From contig JAMQCK010000821.1 in assembly GCA_024196135.1 (NCBI GenBank), positions 1-15,298 on the forward strand: DNA of 15,298 bases, given 5' to 3'. The notes under the pieces are model-generated. The model did not search any database, was not told the origin of the DNA, and was given only the letters and a program-made list of their open reading frames with translations. Below are positions 1 through 6,868 of the stretch, piece by piece. Position 1 is the stretch's first letter; every line of letters begins with the position of its first letter. A program made the translations under genes and the position numbers. This stretch comes from Pleurotus ostreatus/Saccharomyces cerevisiae fusant. Lineage: Eukaryota > Opisthokonta.

Positions 1-281
1 CAGCGGAGGTCACTGTTGAGGAGCAGCAACACCGATTGTCGAAGCTGACCGGTCTTGGTCACCGGGGTACGTGGCATGTGCCGGGCCGCTGGCGTCGCAC
101 GTGAGGGCGCGTACAGAGGGCGCTCGTGAAAGCTTAGTTCATTCGCGCCACACCGACACGCCGCGCTTCGCGCAGCGTCGGTGTGACGCGAAGGCCAAAT
201 CAAAGTTACGGTCACATGTGGAACTGTTTGTGACTGTATCGGGGAATTTGTGGCGAGCGCGGCAAGTTCCCGCAATTGTGC
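1..281 (-). other. Possible downstream exon of the left DUF6535 gene
   Basis: If exon 4 of the left gene ends at 387 at the donor GTGAGT (386-381), the best acceptor is TTTTTCAG ending at 282, giving a 105-nt intron of phase 0. The frame then entered at 281 has no stop to the window edge (93 codons). Translation begins AQLRELAALATNS and has no recognisable similarity to the complete paralogue, whose next residues are WEAVLDSS. Nearer acceptors (CCCCAG at about 344, TTTTTAG at about 325) lead quickly to stops. The open frame includes the inverted repeat at 144-190, which argues against coding. Splicing and coding are inference only. Confidence 0.25.
144..190. repeat. Inverted repeat with 14-bp arms
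   Basis: Arms 144-157 (CGCGCCACACCGAC) and 177-190 are reverse complements with one mismatch in 14. The 19-nt loop itself holds a smaller CGCG-type stem. This would fold into a stable hairpin in either strand. It sits just downstream of the left DUF6535 gene in its direction of transcription, so it may be a 3' structure or a remnant of a small inverted-repeat element; no target-site duplication is evident. Confidence 0.6.
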
Positions 282-377
282 CTGAAAAACGTAATCATGA
301 TTGGTTGCAGCGTTTAGTCTTGTACCTAAAAAGTCGCGGGAATCTGGGGATAAAGGATGAGTTACTCATATACATTC

Positions 378-1675
378 CTAACTCACCAATTCGTGGGCGT
401 CAGGCGCCGTGAAAACCTTTTTCCAGCTTTTTCTCAGCGCGTGACGACAAGTATGGAATCGATTGCACAGCGGTGGCAACAGTTGACCCTTGGCCATGTC
501 CGCACTGCTGAAGAAGAAAGACTTGACTTGCGCGGGAAGAAGGGAGCGTGACCACCTCGCTAAAGCTTTGATGAGCGATGTCGCAGCAGAGATGCAATGC
601 CGCAGGAGCGCTGGAGGAGCCTGTGCCTTGGGCAAGGCGGGAAGTAGTACATGAAGCGATGCAATGACAGATTTCACCCAGTGCGCGCCCGTGGAAAGCG
701 GAGATCGATATGGACATTGCGGGCGAAAGACTGGTAGGATATTTGACCCCAGATAGATCAAGTAAATCATGATAGTGAGGGCGATGATCCCATTTGACAT
801 AGTCCGGTCCGATTGGCGCACATAGAGGGTCAGACCGATGAAGAACAGAAGCAGGGATACGTGCAAGAGCATGGGGAGGATCGGCACGATCATGTGGACT
901 TTGTACTTCTCCAAGCCGACGCGCCTGTAGTGTCGGACGAGGGCACGTCGCTTAGGCGGTCCGGTGATGTCGCTCTCGTATTCCTAAAGGGCAGATCAGC
1001 GCCAGCGATGAGCATAGCAGCAAGTGTGTCTACCTGTAGCCACTGCCTGACGACGACGGCGCCGAAAGCAGCCAACAGACTAAAAATCAGACTGAGGAAC
1101 CAGCAACGATTGAGCCAGGGACTAGGAGTAGGCGACGGTGGTGGAAGGCTGAACGAGGCGACGTCATCGACGCGAGGATTGTTCGCCCAGGCTCGCTGAA
1201 TGGCGATGATCTCCAGTAGGAGAGCGATGGTGGTGTCGCCCGTATCAGAGGGCGTCTGCGATGTCTGGGCGACGAAGGTGGTGAGGACCGCCGAGAACAA
1301 ACCCGCCTGCAACATGCGATTAACGGGTTACCCCGCAGCGCAATCTATGCACTCACGAAAACGAGGTCTACATCCAGATGGTCGCGAAAGCGCTGCAGCA
1401 TCGCGGCGTCGTTGGCTCGACCTTCGTCCAACATGACACGCCAGATACGGGCGTTGTCTCCGAGCTCCTCGTACAGCGGATCATCCTCGTACTTGTCTTC
1501 GTAGCCGCGCCGCCTGTCCTCGCGCTGCGCCTCCGAGCCTATGGACGGAGGTCAGTGAGCGAACGGTAAGCAGAGAGCACGAGAAACGCTCACCTAGGCA
1601 GTACTCGGGGTTGAACTTGTGGATACCGAACGTCTTGCTACCGCTTGAAGCGGGCGGATTCTGCAGATCGTCCAT
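378..1675 (-). CDS. DUF6535 domain membrane protein, shortened paralogue
   Basis: Exons on the minus strand: 1675-1594, 1538-1357, 1306-1034 and 983-378, with introns of 55, 50 and 50 nt (donors GTGAGC, GTGAGT, GTAGAC; acceptors TAG, CAG, TAG). The first three exons have the same lengths (82, 182, 273 nt) and phases as in the complete copy at 11210. The model is open and gives 380 residues: the whole DUF6535 domain with four hydrophobic segments (about 85-104, 156-175, 211-234, 244-265), then a more diverged stretch ending in PDAHEL, where the other copy continues for about 1,000 residues. Exon 3 differs at about 24 of 273 bases but only about 6 of 91 residues, so the protein looks constrained. 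The stop at 378-380 lies inside a GTGAGTTAG sequence that could be a donor, in which case the gene continues to the left. Either it is a truncated duplicate or a full gene with its end outside the window. An in-frame ATG at 1819 would add 48 residues, but the other copy does not support it. Confidence 0.75.
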
Positions 1676-1809
1676 CGTCGACGAGCGTCTGCGTTGCGGG
1701 TAGGATGATATAGACGGGTGGGCTGGTATGGACGGGTGAGATGGGTTGGAGAAGCAAGATGGGTGTAGGAGACAAGTCGCGGCTCGTGCAGTGCAGGCCG
1801 CGTACCCAG

Positions 1810-1834
1810 CCTTCGTCATACTAGGAAGAAGCGC
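1810..1834 (-). promoter_or_regulatory. Conserved 25-nt upstream block, left copy
   Basis: These 25 bases are identical to 11289-11313 although the sequence on both sides is diverged; seven more bases (ATGACAG on the + strand) match a little further out. On the minus strand the block contains an ATG (1819) followed by ACGAAGG. It lies between the TATA-like element and the CDS, so it is probably transcribed leader. Identity of this non-coding piece above that of intron 2 suggests a role in transcription or translation. Confidence 0.5.
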
Positions 1835-1914
1835 GCCGCCAACTCGCGGATGACAGCACGAAATTCATCTCCCCAGCGCAGTCATGACCTACCGCAAGCC
1901 CCGCTCTGCAATGA

Positions 1915-1930
1915 GCCGGTTATAGAGATG
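1915..1930 (-). promoter_or_regulatory. Probable TATA box of the left DUF6535 gene
   Basis: On the minus strand CTATAA (1925-1920) is followed by CCGGC. The same arrangement, CATCT then CTATAA then CCGGC with a few bases of length variation, is found upstream of the other copy at 11428-11408. The box is about 245 nt before the ATG at 1675 and about 100 nt before the upstream ATG at 1819. Conservation between otherwise diverged flanks is the evidence for function. Confidence 0.5.
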
Positions 1931-3115
1931 CTCTTCCCATCTGGGAAATCGAAACCTCATTGACGCAGCGTAGACGACAGAATGAATGTTCATACCGGTC
2001 TTCACCGTGCGGTGAGCTAAGTTCTGTACGGACATGCTTCGCGTACGATATGGCGGCACGAGGCCGCCTCATGCAAGCTGGGTGTATGCGCCCCGTTGAA
2101 GGTTGGAGGCGTGAACTGGACGTCGGATTCTTTCGCGCCGCGTTGATGCGCGCAGGAAGTGCCGCATGCGGTCGCTGAACCCCCCGGTCGTCGAAGCGGC
2201 GAGAGGTCGTGCGCGAGATGCTGGGCGAAGTTTTCGTGAGAAGATTGGAAGCTTTGGCAGCACTGGACTTACTGACTCGTCGAAGACTTCGTTGACCAAG
2301 AGACAAGATCGGCACTTTTATCATCAAAGCTTTCCAACGCTGTCGTCGTCCAGATGTGCACACTTGACGCACCGCCCACGCAAAATATGGTCATTCTCGA
2401 GGGGTCAATCCGTAGACTTTCACAAAAGATCTGCTCTGAATTGCGCATTATCAAGATTAGCTGAATTTCGCATTGTCAAGGATAGGCATCGAGCACATAA
2501 CTATTCGCGCGGTTTTGCAGCAGTCGCTGCCGCCAGCAGAGGACAGTCCCCACGATCGCGCGACCGCCTGTGTCGGCGCGCGCCCGTCCCCGGTAGCCAA
2601 TTCCGTTTGTCTTCCATCCCGTCTCGTGTTCTTCCCCGTCTGCCTTACATCCTGCCTGGAAACTGGTCTCGTCTACGCCTCAGCGACCGTCCACGCATTC
2701 GGCACCAAGTCCCGCGCTTATGCAGGAAACGAAGCAGCTGCGGCGGCGAAAGTAGTGCACGTCCCAAGGGCGCATGCGAGGCACATTAGGCGTGTGTAGA
2801 AGGCCGAGTATGCAAGGTGGCTGCGTGGCAGGCGAAGGCTAGCGCGCGAAACACGACGCGCTCGTGGAGGTCGACGGCGCAAGGACCTGAACGAGAACGG
2901 CGCAGGAGCCGTCACGACGACGATGCAAGGAGAAGTGGATGATGACGAGGGAGAGACCGAGCCGACGACGCCAGTGAGGGGTGCCGCATGCGCCCGTCCG
3001 ACATCCGACCGGACCAACCACCCGCCCGCCCCATGCGACGCTCGACTAGCCGTCCGCCCTTCTCCACCGTGTCCAAGTACTCGACCACGGTTTGAGAGCG
3101 CGCGAAAGATGCGTG
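1931..3115. other. Intergenic, no gene recognised
   Basis: Open frames of up to about 200 codons occur on both strands but overlap each other, show no recognisable domain, and are not bounded by good splice signals. The only local structure seen is a short imperfect direct repeat, CGCATTATCAAGATTA at about 2444 and CGCATTGTCAAGGATA at about 2470, 16 nt with two to three differences. Confidence 0.5.
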
Positions 3116-3228
3116 GCGTCTGTAGCCTTTGCCCGATGCGCTGCGTCTACAGGATCCTTGACCGATGCGATGCGTCTCTGTGATCCTCGTCCGATGCGCC
3201 GCGTCTATGTGAACCTTCGCCAGTCGCG
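3116..3228. repeat. Minisatellite, 27-29 bp unit, almost four copies
   Basis: GCGTC recurs at 3116, 3143, 3172 and 3201 (periods 27, 29, 29), each followed by a diverged segment ending in CCGATGCG-like sequence. Copies differ at several positions each. The uneven period is not a multiple of three, so a coding repeat is unlikely. The + and - strand open frames across it are not periodic at protein level. Confidence 0.7.
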
Positions 3229-4310
3229 GCCTTGAGGGGATTAGGTCGTATGCTGGAATGTATGACGGCCGGGCCATGGCGCTGGGACCTTGCAGAAGAT
3301 GGATTTTCGGGTTGGAATCATCGAGGAGTACGCTTTGGGGCAGGCGTCGACGAGGGGGCATGATCTCACGCTGGGTAACTTCGTAGAACATGAATTCGCG
3401 CTGCAGCAGCGCGGTCCGTAATGTCGTTGTGGCCGATGGCGCATTGACGTCAAGGACGCACTAATCCCGGTACGCGTTGGAACCGTAGCGCAGCGAAGGC
3501 ACATAGTGCATTTGCCGCGGAAGTCCTTGGCCAAGGGGTCGAGGCGCGATCGTGCTGGTCGTCGATGCCGTTGTCGTCTCGAGGACTTGGTCGACCAGTC
3601 AAGTTCAATGCAGAACCTGCACCGCAGAGTTGACGACTGTGCGACACTGCCGAGGTGATGATGCCTAGCGCTCATCGTATATTATGTCGGTGCGACGTCC
3701 CCGAAGTTTGGTGCTCCTGGAATGTGATCTGGAAGGCGGTCAGCCGACAGGAAGAGGGCGGGGGAGATGCGCGAGAAAGGATGGATGCGAGGGAGAAGGG
3801 GATCGAGCTTGAGTTGGTATAAAGAGAGGGGAGGAGGCGTTAGAGAGAGATAAAAAGGATGCATGAAGGAATGAGGGGAAGGATGCAGAGAAGAGGAGTA
3901 GCAGCAGTCGCACCTTTCGCCGCACCAACGTTCGCATCCCCTTCGCCTCCGCACCTGGCGACGTCCGCGGTGTCTCTTATGCTACGTATCTGCCGCCAAC
4001 GGACGCAGGGCGTACTCGTTTCCTCTTCGTGTCGCGCAGGTCGGACTGTATGGCGTGGACGCCGAGAAGCGATCGGTCATTCGCGCGCATTGCTGTTCAC
4101 TGTTCCCGAGCTCTAAGTTCTGTGCAAGACAGCTGTTCTCGTCGTAGGGTCTCATAGAAGGCGCAGAGCGTCGAAGGGGCTGTCGGATGTCGGTTTGTTG
4201 AGAGCATGCACGCAAGACGCAAGCGCCGTCTAGCTCAGCGTTCGGTCGCCCGGCGAGATCGGTATAATCGGCCCGATCTTCCGGCCTCTTGTTGCACCTT
4301 GCCCTCATCC
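3229..4310. other. Intergenic, no gene recognised
   Basis: On the minus strand one frame is open from 3460 to 2912 and includes a protein-like stretch (TALLQREFMFYEVTQREIM), but it runs through the minisatellite and has no recognised domain. At 3740-3900 the + strand is purine-rich with GGTATAAAGAGAGG at about 3815, which resembles a TATA box, but no convincing CDS follows. Confidence 0.4.
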
Positions 4311-4499
4311 ACGTCGTGGTTACGCACGGCCGGGACGAATCCCATTCCGCTTCTCCTCTGACTTCTCTGTAACCTCTCCTTGTACTCGCTCTCTCTATCT
4401 ATGCTATTTTCTTCTGATTCTATGCACCTTCTGTGCATTTGAAGCGCGACGCTGGATACGGCAACCTGACCGAACGCAATCTCACTCGAGAACCGACCG

Positions 4500-4740
4500 G
4501 GGAAGAGGCGTGTCCCTTCCCGCTGCTCCTCAATCTTCTCAACCTGTCGACCTCCATCCTCTTCCCCCTCATATCCTCCCCTCACACCCCCTTCTTCTTT
4601 GGCTCGTCACCGATCCCTCCCTTTTTCTTTCCCTTTCCATTTCCTTCCTACCCTTCCCTCGTTCACCCCTCCCTCCCTTGCTCCCTTACCCCATCGTCCC
4701 ACCCATCCGAGTCCTTATTCCGCCCGCCTTCCTCCTCTTC
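4500..4740. repeat. Pyrimidine-rich low-complexity tract on the + strand
   Basis: The + strand is almost all C and T in runs such as CCCTTTTTCTTTCCC and CCCTCCCTCCCTTGC. It ends about 100 bp before the sequence switches to the long purine-rich block. Long open frames here arise because stop codons need purines. Confidence 0.75.
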
Positions 4741-5899
4741 TGTTGCTCATCATCGTGTTTGACCTCCGTTCAACCCGTGTTTGTTCTCTAATCAACCACC
4801 ATCTTCGCTCGTCCTTGTCTGCTCTCTTCGCGCTGCGGACGTACTGGGGTATGCAGAAGCAAGAGCCGCCGGTCGTATGAGGGAGCTGGCGGATGATTTG
4901 CGCGGAGAGCGGACGGAGCTTCGTGATTGGGGAAGATGCGTGGGTGGGCGGAGATCCTGGAAGCGGGCAGACGAATGGCTTGTAGGCGGGCGGGCGGAGA
5001 CTCGGAAGATGGTTGGAGGCGGTGCGGGCGGCGAGCGGAGGCCTTGGGCGCGAGCGGGCGAAGACGGCAAGGAGCGGTGCGGTGGCGAGGAGCGATGCTT
5101 TTTCTCGACCAGTACAGATGGCCTGCTCGACGAGCGCGGACGGGAGCCTCACGTAGGAATATGGAAGGGGATGGCAAAGGCGGGATGCAAAAGGGGACGA
5201 AGGTGGTGGGCGGAGGTGGAAAGGCAATGATGGTGAAGGGAGGAAAAGAAGAAGGGGTTGATGAAGAGAAGAGGGCGAGAAAACGCTCCGTGCGTTCACA
5301 GCGGTCTTCGTCGCTCGTCGCCTCTTTTCGCCGCACATCGTCTCTTCTCGAGATCCCGGTGCACACGAGAGCTGCGGTGCTGCGCGCGCGATGTCGATGT
5401 CGGGAGTGGGGGGCGAGAAGGAAGGAAGTCGGAGTGAGGTCAGATAACAAGGAGGTCGGAGTGAGGTCGGCGAAGTATGGGAGAGGTGGGAGGACGAAGA
5501 AGGGAGCGAGCGAAGGATGGTGGGCGGACGAAGATAGGAGCGAGCGAAGGATGATGCGCGGGTAGAGGGGGGAGGTGGGTGGTGGATTGGGGGCCTATGC
5601 GAGGGTAGGGGCCGATGCGTGGGTAGGGGTCTAGGAGGGAGGCGCTCGCGAGGAGGGGAGGAGGCCGGTTCGAGGAGGGGAGGAGAACGCGCTCGAAGAA
5701 GGGGAGGGAGGGCGCGCGGTAGCGGGCGAAGTGGAAGCTCGGCGGGTAGCGAATGGGCGAGCGTTGGGCATCGGGGCGGGGGGGGAGGTGTGAAGAAGGG
5801 GGGCGATACGGACGAGGAGGGGGGCGAGCGTCGGGTATGCGGGGCTGGGTGGTAACGATGTAGGTGAGGAAGGGGGTGATGCGGACGAGAAGGGGAGGA

Positions 5900-5960
5900 G
5901 GCGCTCGAAGAGGCGGAGGAGCACACGCTCGAAGAGGCGGGAGAGAAGGCGCTCTAGGAA
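5900..5960. repeat. 24-bp tandem repeat, about 2.5 copies
   Basis: CGCTCGAAGAGGCGG starts at 5902 and again at 5926, and CGCTCTAGGAAGGG-type sequence at 5950, a period of 24. Diverged relatives of the same unit (GCGCTCG followed by AAGAAGGGGAGG or GAGGAGGGGAGG) occur at 5640-5710. Confidence 0.65.
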
Positions 5961-6150
5961 GGGTAGGAAGGGTAGTGGGATGCGCTCAGTCATAGCGCTT
6001 ATTGAAGCACGAGACAGTTTGACCGTCGAAGCTAGAGAAAATGTGCACATCGAAGGACGATAGAGGGCAGGAATCGGGAGGGGGCGGGTGTGCGAGTGAG
6101 GGGAGAGGCGCGAGGTATGGGGGGAGTGCTCAAAGAGAAGGGGACATCCG

Positions 6151-6211
6151 GAGGGGGAGGCGAGGAGGGGATGAGGGGGAGGCGAGGAGGGGATGAGGGG
6201 GAGGCGAGGAG
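6151..6211. repeat. 22-bp tandem repeat, about 2.8 copies
   Basis: The unit begins GGCGAGGAGGGGATGAGGGG and repeats at 6159, 6181 and 6203 with almost no divergence. It is followed by a 19-bp duplication, GACGAGGAAGGGG at 6222 and 6241. Near-identity of the copies indicates recent expansion. Confidence 0.8.
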
Positions 6212-6471
6212 ATGGGGCGGGGACGAGGAAGGGGTATGGGGACGAGGAAGGGGGTGCAGGCGAGGAGGCGGAATGGGGGCGACGCTTGGGGGGAGTGAAA
6301 GAGGTGCGGAGGGAACGCGAGGCACCAAATGGTAAGGGGCGAAAGAGAAACGCTGCGACAATAGGGGCCAATTCGGGCGGTGGGAGGAGGCAGAGGGCGC
6401 GGCTAGGTGGGGGCGGGTGGGGAGGAGGGGACTCGACGTATGGGGAGGAGGGGCTGGTCGGGTGGGGAGGA

Positions 6472-6532
6472 GGACTCGACGGACGAGAAGGAGGGACTCG
6501 AAGGACGAGAAGGAGGGATTCGACGGACGGGG
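6472..6532. repeat. 22-bp tandem repeat of a different sequence, about 2.8 copies
   Basis: GACTCGACGGACGAGAAGG begins at 6473, 6495 and 6517 with one to a few substitutions (GACTCGAAGG, GATTCGACGG). The period of 22 is the same as in the array at 6151-6211 although the sequence differs. Confidence 0.8.
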
Positions 6533-6650
6533 AAGAGAGGTTCGAATGCGCCAAGGGGAGGGCACCGCAAGAAGCGCGCGGCGAGGATTCGGACGGTGAG
6601 GACTTCAATTGTTCCCCGCGGTCAGGGGGGTAACTCAAGGACTCACAAAA

Positions 6651-6868
6651 CAAAGTAGGGCGCGAACCCGCGTGCAGTTCAAGACACAATCGCAAAATTG
6701 GAGCATCGACCGCGTACATTATACGTGTCCGTCGGGTATGACCATTAAATCCATTGCTGTGTATGACTAGTCCGTTCCATCGTCTAGCTTCGGGTATATT
6801 GTTCTCACCCTATCTTCCCTTGCATCTGCAAGCGTCGCACCCTTTCGCGTCATGCGTCCTCGGGAGCG
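6651..6868. other. Short intergenic stretch downstream of the complete DUF6535 gene
   Basis: This lies between the purine-rich block and the 3' end of the gene at 6869. It should contain that gene's 3' untranslated region on the minus strand. I see no clear AATAAA signal. Confidence 0.4.

Larger units (their letters stand above)
389..1930 (-). repeat. Left unit of a direct gene duplication
   Basis: This stretch is homologous, in the same orientation, to 9918-11428. Similarity is strongest over exons 2 and 3 and the start of exon 4, weaker in the second half of exon 4, and ends sharply at the shared ATTCGTGGGCGTCAGGCG (+ strand, from 389). Intron 2 still aligns (about 39 of 50 bases match); introns 1 and 3 are largely diverged. 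Upstream of the gene the 25-nt block and the TATA region are still shared. It is an old tandem duplication rather than a recent one. Confidence 0.85.
4850..6650. repeat. Purine-rich low-complexity block with many short tandem repeats
   Basis: About 1.8 kb in which the + strand is dominated by G and A (GGAGG, GAAGG, GCGAGG). It contains several short arrays, listed separately, and degenerate duplications such as GTCGGAGTGAGGTC at 5428 and 5455 and GGAGCGAGCGAAGGATG at about 5504 and 5538. Ordinary-complexity islands lie at about 5100-5160, 5290-5400 and 5985-6065. The long proline/serine/arginine frames on the minus strand are explained by composition. Confidence 0.75.

Noticed and set aside
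1481..1819. N-terminal extension of the left gene from the ATG at 1819
   Set aside because: The 48 extra residues are low-complexity Ser/Pro-rich, and the equivalent ATG in the right copy is out of frame, so the start at 1675 fits both copies better.
3116..3228. Regularly spaced repeats resembling a small CRISPR array
   Set aside because: Units are head-to-tail diverged minisatellite copies without constant repeats and unique spacers, and the genome is eukaryotic.
2912..3460. Open minus-strand frame with a protein-like stretch around TALLQREFMFYEVTQREIM
   Set aside because: It begins after a stop at 3461 (TTAG could be an acceptor, but no matching upstream exon was found), passes through the 27-29 bp minisatellite without periodicity, and shows no family I recognise.
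4225..4300. TCTAGCTCAGCGTTCGG resembles the A box of a tRNA gene
   Set aside because: The D-stem partner is absent, and no T-loop (GGTTCGAATCC-like) or acceptor stem is found at the right distance.
4715..5926. A 403-codon open frame on the minus strand
   Set aside because: Its translation is almost only Ser, Pro, Arg and Leu and mirrors the purine-rich + strand. Stop codons need purines, so a pyrimidine-rich strand stays open by composition. No domain and no splice structure are seen.
5631..6719. A 362-codon open frame on the minus strand
   Set aside because: Same compositional reason; the repeated ERLL and RPSSPPP phrases are translations of the short tandem arrays, and other frames over the same interval are open as well.
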